Notes under the pieces: model-generated
The model's input: only the letters and a program-made list of their open reading frames with translations
What the model was told of the DNA's origin: nothing
The model's database searches: none
Shown here: positions 20,528 through 30,135 of the stretch, piece by piece
How positions within the stretch are numbered: position 1 is the stretch's first letter
Layout of the letters: the number at the start of each line of letters is the position of its first letter
Made by a program: the position numbers and the translations under genes
DNA from: Mesostigma viride
Taxonomy: Eukaryota > Streptophyta > Mesostigmatophyceae > Mesostigmatales > Mesostigmataceae
Length of the DNA stretch: 35,682 nucleotides
Reading direction: 5' to 3'
NCBI GenBank assembly: GCA_009746045.1
Contig: RPFO01002285.1
Coordinates: 5,001-40,682 of the forward strand

Positions 20528-20774
20528 AAGTTCCCCGCCCGTGAGGACAAGCAGCGGTTCCTCTCTCGTCGCAAGCGGTTGCACGACCTCACCTGGACGC
20601 TGGACGACGACCTGACCCCCGCTAAGCAGCAGCAGCGATCGACGCGACCTGTGGCCGGAATACCTCCGCCACAAGCAGGACCCCCAGCTAAAAGCCCAAG
20701 GTGTACACTGGAGGGGCGGGGACCTGATGATCAACCACAAGATGTGGACCGCGGCCCCCCGTGGGCTAGACTAG
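20528..20774 (+). pseudogene. LINE ORF1 C-terminal fragment in the opposite orientation
   Basis: The plus strand encodes RFLSRRKRLHDLTWTLDDD and LTPAKQQQRS. After a one-base shift it continues WPEYLRHKQDPQLKAQGVHW and GGDLMINHKMW, and ends in a TAG at 20772-20774. The DDLTPA(K/Q) signature is the one seen at 20,170 on the other strand, so two ORF1 fragments stand head to head here. The sequences around the signature differ, so this is a different LINE family. It may be the ORF1 of the reverse transcriptase remnant that follows on the plus strand. Confidence 0.6.
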
Positions 20775-21292
20775 CTAATAGCCCTAGCTTGTATCCATTG
20801 GTAGTCATTGCCGCTACGGCAGCCATGCTTAGAATGTTGGCCTAGCTGTGCCAACATACCTAGTCACGTGCACCGCTAACGCACGGTACACAACCAGCCA
20901 TAGCCTTAGCTTATTATAGTCCTTGTACAGCCATGCTACGTCCTGGCTATGATCAGATTACTTGCCCACGCTCCTTGTTATGCCATGCTCACATGGGTCT
21001 TATTGCACCCACAGATTGCCGGATCGTTAGCGTGTCCGTTTAGCTAGCGTACGTGTCCGAGTGCAGCTGTGGCATGCCTTTGGCATGAAGGAGACTGGGG
21101 GTCTCTGCCCTTTCTCCTGTTGTGCACACACTTCGGTAGTAACGTGCAGCACGTACGGAGCCTCCGTGACTCCCCAACGGGAGCACGAGTTTAATTAATT
21201 AATTAATTAATGTATGCGTTCCCTCTGCTCCTTCTTAATTAGTTTTGGTTGTCATTGTTGTTGTTGGTGGTGGTGGTGGTGGTGGTGGTGGT

Positions 21293-21326
<34 letters not shown>

Positions 21327-21555
21327 GTGTGTGTACGTGTGTGTGTGTGTGTGTGTGTTGTCCCTACAAATTACCTTTCTTGTTACCCTCTGTCTCCCTC
21401 CATGGCAGGTCTTCCTAGAGATAGCCACGCGGCTCCCGCGGCCAATTCAATTTCGCGTCTTTCCTCTCAGACATGCAACTACCCTAGTCCTTCCACGGCG
21501 TTGGATCGCCATGCGTCCAGGCATAGTTGTCTCACTTCATCTACCTCTCCGTGAT
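20775..21555. other. Gap with simple repeats between LINE remnants
   Basis: No coding signal was found. The stretch includes TTAA repeated five times (21191-21210) and then a compound microsatellite of GTT, GGT and GT units (about 21,256-21,360). Open frames across the microsatellite (poly-Trp, Val or Cys) are not genes. The rest is of mixed composition and may be LINE inter-ORF sequence. Confidence 0.7.
21256..21360. repeat. Compound GTT/GGT/GT microsatellite
   Basis: Units change in order from TTG to GGT to GT along the plus strand, with two ACGTGTGTACGTG interruptions near 21,325-21,340. It explains the poly-Trp and poly-Val/Cys open frames in this area. Confidence 0.97.
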
Positions 21556-21992
21556 GGCGGGCCATGGCGGGGCGACCGCACTCTTTGAGGCTAGCTGCTG
21601 CCAACTTGGCCGCGGGGTATACCTGGCCCCATGCAGCGGCGCGCCCTTGGCTGGCTGGGGCCCGCCTCATTGCCCTCCTCAAAGACAACGTCCGGCCCGC
21701 CTGCTGGCCGCGTTCGTCCCATTGCTTGCGGCGAGGTCCTACATAAGCTGCATCATTGGTGAGTAACTTAGGCCATTTGTCGCCAAAAGGCCCACGAGCT
21801 AGTTTCGCGCCTAGTAACTTCTGCCCCAACCGCAGTGATACTGAGGAGTCCGTCGCGGCCCAGCTTGGCGTCGCCACCAAAGGGGGCAGCGATGTATCAT
21901 CGTGCACACAGTTCAGGTCTGCCTAGACGGAGACGCATCCGACCCATGTGGCGCTGAAGGTGGATTGTAACAATGCGTTCACCAATAATGCT

Positions 21993-22485
21993 GGCCGGGC
22001 CCACTTCAAATGTTCCGAAAAGTGTGACACTTTTGGTCGTTTTTTTGACTTTTTCGACGATCGTCACTCTGCAGAGTGATTCGTCGTGCGAAATCGTGCG
22101 AAATTGTGCGAAATTTGCTGAAATCGTGTGAAATTTGCTGAAATCGTGCGAATTTGTGCGAAATTTGCTGAAATTGTGCGAAATTTCATGTGAAAAATGT
22201 CGACGGTAAAAAATTTTGATGTGCACAACGTGTGTGAATTCATGCGAAATTTTGTCAAACGTCACTCCCCAAAACGACCCTTGGTTGAAATCCATGCGAA
22301 ATTGTGCGAAATCATGCAAAATTGTGCGAAATCGTGCGAAATCGTGCGAAAATGTGTGAAAATTTTGCGAAAATCACGCGAAAATCACGCGAACTCGTGC
22401 GAAATTTTATTTTTTTTTTGCGAAAATAGCGAAAAAGTGTCACACACTTGGCTTGGACGGCGGAACATTTGAAGTGGGCCCGGCC
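21993..22485. mobile_element. 493-bp TIR element (MITE-like) packed with 10-bp repeats
   Basis: The ends are perfect 25-base inverted repeats beginning GGCCGGGCCCACTTCAAATG, with a second shared block (AGTGTGACACTTTT) further in. TGCT flanks both sides (21989-21992 and 22486-22489), which reads as a 4-bp target duplication. Removing the element and one TGCT rejoins the surrounding reverse transcriptase in frame just after motif A. There is no coding capacity. Nearly the whole interior is built of short GTGCGAAAT(C/T) repeats. Confidence 0.9.
22084..22440. repeat. 10-bp tandem repeats (GTGCGAAATC/T type) inside the TIR element
   Basis: Two blocks, about 22,084-22,195 and 22,285-22,440, carry the unit in the same orientation with spacing at or near 10 bases. 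Variants include TTGCTGAAAT and GTGTGAAAAT. The roughly 90 bases between the blocks are mostly unique. Confidence 0.9.
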
Positions 22486-23225
22486 TGCTGTCACCAAGGC
22501 TAGCATCTTTGAGGCCGTCGGCGCGGCGTTCCCTGACCTTCTTGCGTGGACAGCAGCCTGCTACTACGGCAAACCCACTCAACTCTCCTTCCTCATGGAG
22601 GACGGTGACGTTCGCTGACGTCGCTTAATTCCCGCACGGGGACCCATGCAGCAAGGCGACCCCCTCGGCCCATTTTACCAGTCCGCCCCGCTGCACAAGG
22701 CTCTCCAAGGTGTCCACGCTGCGCACCCGGATGTCGTGCTCCTCAGCCTATGTGGACGATATCCATGCCCTCGGCCCGGCCGACGCTAGCTGTGGTGCCG
22801 GGCAGCCCTGGCTGCCGTTGAAGTGGCCAATGATGGCGGCCTTCGGTTCACCCTCCCCAAGTGTGCAGTCTTTTCGCCCCAGGGGGACTGCTCTGGCTTC
22901 CCCGGCGGCTATCCCGGGGGCATTGGCGCGGGCGCGTACGTGGTTTCTCGTGCCTGGGCGTCCCTGTGGTGGGTGACCCTGACTACGTCGAAGAGGAGCT
23001 CCGGGCCACCGAGGAACAGCGGACCCATGTCCTCGAGAGTTGGGCGCGCCTCAAGGACCCCCATGCAGACCAAAGGGCTCCTCCTCGATCTGGTTTTGCG
23101 CCCACCCGCGGGTGGTTCACTGGCTCCGTGGCGCTTCCCCCCCACTTGGTGCGGCTTGGCACCGCGGAGGGACACGATGAGCGCATTCTGGCCGCCTTGC
23201 AGGTGCATGCTCCTCGGCCGGCCGC

Positions 23226-23405
23226 CGTGTGGCAGGGCAGCCTGTGTGCTCTCAGTTCCCATATCTATTCATCATTAGTCATCATTATGCATGTATGGTG
23301 GACTACTATATTATGAGGCGCACACAAGCCCGCTTTGCCCGGGTGGAGGGGCGCCCGCCGGGGATCGAGATCTCGGAGTACTGATGCCAGCTATGGCGGG
23401 GTTGC
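23226..23405 (+). mobile_element. 5'-truncated fragment of the first LINE family, RT motif B region
   Basis: From GTGTGGCAGGGC onward the sequence matches the reverse complement of about 14,020-13,865 of the main LINE. The shared stretches cover the CVLSPYLFI, RPPGI and YASYGGV regions, with small insertions. It starts abruptly inside the reverse transcriptase, as 5'-truncated LINE insertions do, and sits in the second LINE family. It ends at the gypsy LTR, after GTTGC (23401-23405). The LINE sequence that should follow is found inverted at 33181-31930. Confidence 0.75.
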
Positions 23406-23976
23406 TGTTACGCCGCAAGCCTCGGCCGCCACCTCTACCTCTACCTGTCCTGATACTACCTAAACTAGTGAGGCTGCTTCTATATACACCCCTAGCGAAA
23501 GACGACCGAGACGAACCAGATCTCAATGCATTTACATATGTACTACTGTAATATGCCATAGACCATTTAATCAAACCCGTTTACTCCAGGAAAAGAGGAA
23601 GGAAACACAACTAAACTGCCGTGACCCAAGCTAATATGTGTTAATTCATTTAACACACGCCGAGTGACCACACAAGGAGTGGAACGTGCATAAATGGTCA
23701 CCAACGGTCCAACAGGCTCGGGCCGACCTGGCCCTCGCCTGCAGAAACACAGAAACACAAGCAGGTGCACAGATGCACGCCTGTCCACTACATTCTACAA
23801 AAGGATAAGGACCACTAATATAGTACGCGGCGCGGCGCCCAAAGGCACCCACTATACCACAGTACTGTTACGGGGACAATCATGTCCAAACTAGAACTGC
23901 ACGTAACCTAGGAACAACCGAGGCCAAGGACCTAATTTACGTCCGTAACTACAACGAATTGTTACGCGACGTAACA
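23406..23976 (-). repeat. 3' LTR of the gypsy element (571 bp)
   Basis: Read on the minus strand it starts TGTTACGTCGCGTAACA and ends CGTAACA, i.e. the usual TG...CA ends. The first 17 bases are themselves an inverted repeat. A TATA-like TGTATATAGAA lies about 80 bases before the LTR end. The sequence is repeated, with many one-base differences, at 33182-33807 in the opposite orientation. A polypurine tract directly precedes it and GTTGC flanks its outer end. Confidence 0.88.
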
Positions 23977-23987
23977 CCTCCCCCCCC
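23977..23987 (-). other. Polypurine tract of the gypsy element
   Basis: On the minus strand GGGGGGGGAGG lies immediately before the first TG of the 3' LTR. This is the position and composition expected of the primer for plus-strand DNA synthesis in LTR retrotransposons. It fixes the LTR boundary and the orientation of the element. Confidence 0.85.
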
Positions 23988-24350
23988 ACAAAAGGTAGGG
24001 AGCCCTCTCCCTACGCAGAGAGGGGGAACCAAAGGGGTAGGAAAATAATCCTAACGCACCCAACACATACCAACACATCGATAGACCATCCCAGATACAA
24101 AGCACCAATAGTTCACACGGTCTCCACCACCACGCCGGGTGTGTAGGGTTAGCCAGCACCAAGCCTGGTGGTAGGTTCCCCTAACTGCCTGGAACGGAGT
24201 CCTGGCCGGGGGGGACGGCACTGGGCAGGACACACAGAGTAAACACATCAGCGCTAAGGACCAAGAACAGCCAACCAACTGGCCAGAATATGAGGGCGAC
24301 TCTACATACCGGAGGGACAACACCCTCAGGTCGGGCCTAAGGCCCTCTAT

Positions 24351-26658
24351 CTAGTGGCCATCCGTCTGGTAAGTGCCACGAGAGGCCAGCAGGACCTCCA
24401 GGTAGGCCTGGTAGTGAGCCACATCCTCAACATTGTCATGCCTATCTACAGTGAGGAAAACATCGGCCCACACGCCGTCAGGAAAGAGGCCCAGGAAGGC
24501 CCAGTAATACCTATGCTGCGTGAGGACGACCTGGCCACGGGCCCAGTCCAGAAAGCCACAGGCAAAGAGGCGAAGGAAAGGCTCTACCGCGATCAGGCAA
24601 AGGGCCCGCAGGAGGAGGCGATGATACCGAATCCGAGGGCGCATACCCGTCGGGAAGAACAGGTCCACCAGGGGCTCCACGTTGGACGGCCACAACCGGA
24701 TGTGCCGAACCTCGCGGGAGCGCCACCGACGAACACACTGTCGCGACCCGAATGTCTCTAGGTAGTCGCTGGCACGAGGAGGAGGGTGACCGCGGGAGTC
24801 TAGACCCTGGCCCGGGATAGGCGCCGGGCGGCGGGCATCCCACTCAAGGATGGGCTGGAGGACCGTAGTGTACGCCGCACCCGGCACCGCAGGAAACTCT
24901 ACTGTAAGGGCATCCGAAGCCATAATGCCCAGAGGGGGAGGGTAAGCCCACTGAAACCCACCGTAGGTGTCTAAGTCGTTGTGGCGCCTCGCCCAGCGAT
25001 ACAGGACGCGCCGGACCAGGATCTCACCCTCGAACACCGGATCAGCTAAAATAACCATGTCGAACGGAGGCCGATCAGTCTCAATGGGTAGGCCACGATC
25101 CCGGGGCGCCCGACACACCTGGGAGAACCCATAGACATGGGAGAGATGGCAAGCTCAGCAGAGGCGCGCGGCAGGTCACACTGTCGGCAGGCGAGTGCGG
25201 ACATACCATACCCCGGAATGGGCGTGTCACGCGACTCCGGCGTCGCGTGCACCACAGAAGGAGCCCTGTCCCGATCACCCTGGGACAACTCCCTGAGGGA
25301 ATCGGCAGCGCGGGTGGCGCGAGGATCCTGACCGGTGGACCGAACAACCGCGGCCAAAGACCGCGAGGCCGAAGGAGGAGGGACCGGAGCAGGGGCTGAC
25401 GCAGGGGCAGGAGCCGACACCGACGCAGGGGGCACTGGTAAAACAGGAGGTCGCGCCGGACCTGAAGCCAGAGAGGGCCGTGACGGACCCGCCAACGACG
25501 CAGGCGCGCCGGTCTCCGTTGCCGGTGCACCCTCAGGCCACATGTTAAAATGGGGCCCGTAGGGACAGGCAGTCCTGCATAAGATTGACTACCATCCAGG
25601 CCCAGTCAGGAACCGGAATCCTCTGCGGAGGACCACCCTCCCAAAGTCTGGGAAGCCCGCTAGTATCGCCAAAGAACCCCGCGACGTCTGCGCCTGAGCG
25701 GGAGGAGGCTCGGAAGCAGCGACGGAGGGCGAGCTAACAGGGGCAGGAGACTCCCGCGTAGGCGCAGGTACAGCGGTAACAGGCGCAGAGGCAGCAGGAG
25801 TCGCAGGAGCCGCCGGAACCACAGCGACCGCGGGCGCAGGCGGGGGCGCGGGCGAAGCCGTAGTCGCCGGGGCGACAGAAGGGGTAGGGGGCGCGGATCC
25901 AGCCGGCGTGGCCGGGACCTGCGCCTGGGCCGCAAGGAAGGCCCCAAACGCCGTGGTCAAAGACTGGATCTGAGCCTGCATAGCCGAGACCGTCGCCGAA
26001 AGAGGATCAGGCAAACCCGAAGGGGTAGGCTCCACTGCGACATCCCGGGTCGACCGAGGGGACGACGGGACCGGAGAGGGAGGAACAGACGCCGAGGAGG
26101 CGGACGCAGCGCTCGAGGCAGAATAATCTGGAGTATAATGTACCTCGGCTGGGGCGCCCGAAGGGGTAGGACCACTAACCGCTAGTCCCGCCGACTGATC
26201 AGCTATCTCCATGAACTCTACGGCCCGTAAAAGGTCGCAGGGGTTCTCGTCTACCTCAGCATCACCCTCAGCTGGAAGCCACGGGAACACCTCCCGTAGG
26301 CAGGTACGGCCCACAGGAGTGGAGAGGTAGGAGAACACACGGCAACACCGGAGAACCGCATCTATCTGCCCCAAGGCGGGACAGCTGGAACCACACCCCA
26401 ACAAACAGTGTCCGGCATCATCGAACCCGTGCAGGACAAGCTGGTGCGGCTCATCAGGGGAAGGACCATACCACGTGACCCCGAAGAGGGCCGCCCTGAC
26501 TAAGCCCGCATGTTGGGCCTGAAGGGCCGGCTGCACCACGCCACCCGGGTAACTGATCGCGACACCCAGCGGCCCGGAAGGGCCTCGAAATACAGCTCAG
26601 GGTCCGGTGGGGGCGGGGACGGCAGCGAGCTCTCAGCCGGAGGGGTAGGCTCTGACAT
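24351..26658 (-). pseudogene. Extra ORF (ORF3) between pol and the 3' LTR, unknown function
   Basis: It begins with an ATG at 26658, 76 bases after the pol stop (MSEPTPPAESSLPSPPPPDP). It runs about 770 codons with a frameshift near 26,540, an in-frame TAG at 25589-25591 and a frameshift near 25,115. The N-terminal part has a Cys-rich patch (GHCLLGCGSSCPALGQ; RCCRVFSY) and an acidic LPAEGDAEVDENPCDLL segment. The middle is two long Pro/Ala/Ser-rich stretches with PAAPATPAAS-type repeats. The C-terminal part is a compact-looking domain with ILADPVFEGEILVRRVLYRW, RWRSREVRHIRLWPSNVEPL and YWAFLGLFPDGVWADVFLTV. I recognise no family, no convincing signal peptide and no clear membrane anchor, so the env-like position alone does not make it an envelope. 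A captured host gene or an accessory retroelement protein are the alternatives. Confidence 0.6.
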
Positions 26659-26733
26659 GACGGCTGCGGAGGGGGGGGACAACCAACCATCCGTCGACAG
26701 CAGACATAACATAAGAGAGGAGAAGGTCTACAA

Positions 26734-29700
26734 CTAGAGCTTATGCAGGGTTTTATACTCCTGCAGCAGGCGACTACACCCATCTAGCTCACTCTCAGTA
26801 TACCAGACCTTATCTACCTCACTACGAGCATACATCCACTTCACCTTATACTGGCGCTGGGTACCGCGGCCTTTTTTGATATCTCTATGGGCCACGATAC
26901 CCTCTACCTCATCCTCTACCTCACCAGTATCCGGGTTATGCTCTAAAGGGGCAGGGGCCAATTCTCTACCAGCGAACGTGCTCTGATGATAGAGCTTCAG
27001 CTGGCTTCTATGAAAGGTGCGAGAGTGGGTCTGCCAAGAGGTAGGAATATCTATCTCATACAGAAAATTACCTACTCTAGACAACACACGGAAAGGTCCT
27101 AAGAAGGCGGGCCTAAGTTTCACTTTCAGTTCAGCTTCGAACTTATGAGCGAAGCGGCCAACACGGGGGCCTTCTACTAAGACTAAATCTCCTATTTCTA
27201 TCTCAGGTGCTCTTCTATCTAATGAGGCACGCAACCTAGCAAGGTATTTGGCCTGCGCCCTATGGTACCCTGCAATAGCGTTGTCGTGTGCATTCTTCAT
27301 CTTATCTAATAACGCCTGCACACCTTCTACAGTATCCCGGGACACATCATCCTTGTCCCTTAAAGGACTAGCTAAAAGAGAGGTAGGGGTAAGAGGTTGT
27401 CTACCAGTATCTAGGAAGAAGGGCGTATAACCATGCGCAGCCTGAGGGCAATTGTTAAGGGAAAACTCTACCAAACATAGGTAATCCTCCCAATCACTCC
27501 CAGAGCCATTCACATAGTGACGCAGAGCTTCTTCCACTACCCTATTCAAACGTTCTACTAAATGAGACGAGGAGGAGTGGTAGGCAGTACCGAAGGTGAC
27601 CTTGGTACCGATAGCAGCGAAGAACTGCTGCCAAAAATCAGAAGTGAATAACTTATCCTTATCACTAATAAACTGCCTACTCAAACCATGATATCTATAT
27701 ACGTTATTAAGGTATAGGCGTGCGCAATCGCGTGCGGTGAGTTCTAAGGGACACGGCACGAGATGACACATACGAGTAAAACGATCTACAAAAACAAGGA
27801 TCTGGGCGTTACCTCTATCATTCTTCCTAAAAGGTCCTACAAAATCCATCATAATGGAGTCCCACGGCATGATGGGATCAGGTAAGGTCCTAGGCTCTGC
27901 TATCTGTCCTACATTGTTGGGTTTCATCTCCTGGCAAGATTGACAGGTTCTAACATACTCATCTACATCCTTTAAAAGGGAAGGCCAGTAGTAAGAGCGG
28001 GCTACTAGGTCCCGTACCCGTTTACCACCCTGGTGAGCAGCTAAGTCATGCAACTCAAAGAGCAAGGAGGAGCGACAGATAGGAGGGACATACAGGCGCC
28101 ATTGAGGGGGAGAATCTGCTATCTGCACATATAAAAATCCACCTACAAATTTACAAGGGTGCTTGCCTAATTGTTGGGGATGGGCAGCAATGGCAGCTAA
28201 TGCTTCCGGCTCAGTGGCCGTAAATCTACTAATAAGACGTTCGAGATCAGAGGTAGGCATCGCTACAGAGGTATCCAGAACAGGTTTAAAGAGATCTCCT
28301 ACCGCCTTGCCAAAGAGAAGGGGAGGTCCTAGAGGGACTATGTGTTCATAAGACTTTCCTGACCTAGTCGCTATATGGCTAAGCGGTATAGAAATTTTAT
28401 TTTTCCCCTCCCCCCCCACCGAGACCACAGGAAGGGCCTCACACGGGAGAGAGAGTCCTACGTGAGAAAGGAGATCAGGCATGCGAACAGCTGTATGAAA
28501 GAGGTAGGCATAGGATTCATCATCAGGTAGTTCACCATACGGGGTTACACCCATAGTAGTAGGAACTAGAGTAGTATTGAGAACATCAAGGTCCTCGAAA
28601 AAGGAGTAATCTGCACGACGAGAGAGTGCATCTGGTACTATGTTATCTACACCCTTAACATACTGAAGTTTAAAAGGGGAGAACTGTGCTAAAAACTCCA
28701 TCCAGCGCGCTTGACGAGGGGTAAGGTTGGGTTGTGAGAGAAGATGGGTAAGAGGGCGGTGATCTGTCTGGATAACTAATCTATAAGGATCAATCTCACA
28801 GGGTTCATTCAGACAAACATCAAATTGAGCACCTTTAAGAAAGTGCTGCCACGCGTGGCAACAGTACACCACAGCTAATAGTTCTTGCTGGTGGACGGGA
28901 TAGTTACGCTCCGCAGGAAGCATTGTCCTAGAGATATACTCGATTGGCTGTAAGCCCTGACCCTGATCCTGGAGAAGGACGCCCCCTATAGCTACCTTGC
29001 TAGCATCTGTGGCTACAACAAAGGGTTTAGTAGTATCCGGTAGGATGAGTACAGGAGGGGAGAGGAGTAGGGATTTTAGACACTGAAAAGCCGACTGACA
29101 TTCACTACTCCAAACAAAGGGGATATCCTTCTTTAATAGATGATTAATAGGAGCTGCTATAGTTGCGAAACGCGGGATAAAACGCCTATAGTAAGAAGCA
29201 ATTCCTAGAAAACTACGTACACCTTTAACGTCGGTAGGGGTAGGCCATTCCTGAATTGACTTAGTCTTATCCGGGTCGGTAGCGACCCCGGCATCTGATA
29301 GAACGTGCCCTAAGAATGGGACACTTCTACCAGAGCGAACTTTAGCACGGCGCGCCCATAAAGAATTTTCAGCCATGATTTCTAATACTTTCTTTAAATC
29401 ACGTAGGTGCGTTTCAAAATCAGGAGAATAAATAAGGATATCATCTAAGTAAGCTTGAGCACAAGAACGGTCATGCTCAGATAAAGAAACAGAGGAGAAG
29501 GAAGGATCCTTTAAATCAGAGGACACTTGAGGAAGGTGGGAATTTCCCATAACAGGTCTAAGCACTTCATTCATTAACATTTGGAAAGAGGCAGGAGAGT
29601 TACAGAGTCCCATAGCCGCTACTCTAAACTGGTAATGCCCAAAAGGGGTAGCAAAGGCGGTTTTGTGGCAATCCTCAGGAGCTATACGTAGTTGCCAAAA

Positions 29701-30135
29701 ACCATCCGCACAATCTAGTACTGTGAAACAGGTAGAACCTTTAACCTTATTAAATATATCATCAATACGAGGTAGAGGGTATTTAGACTTCACAGTAATA
29801 TCGTTTAGCTTCCTATAATCAGTAACTAGGCGAAACTTGCCATTTGGTTTAGGAACTAACAGGACACCAGCGGAGTAGGGGGAGTTACTAGGCTCTATCA
29901 ATCCTGCTTCTAATAGTGATACTAAAATCTGTTTTAGTTCCTTTAATTCTGTAGGGCCCATTCTATACATCGGAGAGTGCGTAGGAACTGCACCGTCCTT
30001 GATAACTACACGGTGTAAAACAGAACGAGGAGGAGGATAAGAAGGAGTCTTTTCTTCAAATACTTTTGAGGAATCTATCACAGCCATGTATCTTACTATT
30101 TCATTTTCAGTAAATCCCACTCCTATTGTATCCAC
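26734..30135 (-). CDS. pol: Gypsy pol: reverse transcriptase, RNase H, integrase, chromodomain
   Basis: An open frame of 1133 codons from the first GTG has no break. Reverse transcriptase: FRLVTDYRKLN (101-111), catalytic D141 (VLDCADGF) and YLDD (229-232). RNase H: D377, E418 and D458. Integrase: zinc-binding H696, H701, C731 and C734, with catalytic D764, D825 and E861 in DD35E spacing. A GPF-type module (GPFRVLSR, about 1013) and a chromodomain (about 1076-1128, ending RLLQEYKTLH) complete it. Chromodomains in such elements guide insertion to particular chromatin. All catalytic residues are present. There is no ATG at the frame start. It overlaps the end of the protease frame by 13 bases, one base back, so expression by -1 frameshifting is possible. 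An unusual insert of about 26 residues precedes YLDD. Confidence 0.95.
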   Translation of the reverse strand: MDTIGVGFTENEIVRYMAVIDSSKVFEEKTPSYPPPRSVLHRVVIKDGAVPTHSPMYRMGPTELKELKQILVSLLEAGLIEPSNSPYSAGVLLVPKPNGKFRLVTDYRKLNDITVKSKYPLPRIDDIFNKVKGSTCFTVLDCADGFWQLRIAPEDCHKTAFATPFGHYQFRVAAMGLCNSPASFQMLMNEVLRPVMGNSHLPQVSSDLKDPSFSSVSLSEHDRSCAQAYLDDILIYSPDFETHLRDLKKVLEIMAENSLWARRAKVRSGRSVPFLGHVLSDAGVATDPDKTKSIQEWPTPTDVKGVRSFLGIASYYRRFIPRFATIAAPINHLLKKDIPFVWSSECQSAFQCLKSLLLSPPVLILPDTTKPFVVATDASKVAIGGVLLQDQGQGLQPIEYISRTMLPAERNYPVHQQELLAVVYCCHAWQHFLKGAQFDVCLNEPCEIDPYRLVIQTDHRPLTHLLSQPNLTPRQARWMEFLAQFSPFKLQYVKGVDNIVPDALSRRADYSFFEDLDVLNTTLVPTTMGVTPYGELPDDESYAYLFHTAVRMPDLLSHVGLSLPCEALPVVSVGGEGKNKISIPLSHIATRSGKSYEHIVPLGPPLLFGKAVGDLFKPVLDTSVAMPTSDLERLISRFTATEPEALAAIAAHPQQLGKHPCKFVGGFLYVQIADSPPQWRLYVPPICRSSLLFELHDLAAHQGGKRVRDLVARSYYWPSLLKDVDEYVRTCQSCQEMKPNNVGQIAEPRTLPDPIMPWDSIMMDFVGPFRKNDRGNAQILVFVDRFTRMCHLVPCPLELTARDCARLYLNNVYRYHGLSRQFISDKDKLFTSDFWQQFFAAIGTKVTFGTAYHSSSSHLVERLNRVVEEALRHYVNGSGSDWEDYLCLVEFSLNNCPQAAHGYTPFFLDTGRQPLTPTSLLASPLRDKDDVSRDTVEGVQALLDKMKNAHDNAIAGYHRAQAKYLARLRASLDRRAPEIEIGDLVLVEGPRVGRFAHKFEAELKVKLRPAFLGPFRVLSRVGNFLYEIDIPTSWQTHSRTFHRSQLKLYHQSTFAGRELAPAPLEHNPDTGEVEDEVEGIVAHRDIKKGRGTQRQYKVKWMYARSEVDKVWYTESELDGCSRLLQEYKTLHKL

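Larger units (their letters stand above)
21556..23225 (+). pseudogene. Second LINE family: reverse transcriptase remnant interrupted by a small TIR element
   Basis: Across several frames the plus strand gives LRLAAANLAAGYTWPHAAA and LIALLKDNVRP (about 21,570-21,700), then QLGVATKGG (about 21,865). Motif A, KVDCNNAFT, is at 21957-21983. After the inserted element come ASIFEAVGAAFPDLLAW and YYGKPTQLSF, then QQGDPLGPF (22649-22675, motif B) and YVDD (22749-22760). NDGGLRFTLPKCAVF and a GVPVVGDPDYVEEEL segment follow (22,830-23,000). The motif order fits a non-LTR reverse transcriptase of a type distinct from the 13-15 kb copy, which has YADD and WQGCVLSP. Stops and frameshifts make it a pseudogene. 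At about 23,225 it is cut by a fragment of the first LINE family. Confidence 0.75.

Noticed and set aside
24354-25562. Plus-strand open frames opposite ORF3
   Set aside because: The minus frame is collinear with the retroelement and longer. The plus readings are shadows of its Pro/Ala-rich sequence.
24351-26658. Calling ORF3 an envelope gene
   Set aside because: Only its position suggests it. I see no signal peptide, fusion segment or clear transmembrane anchor.
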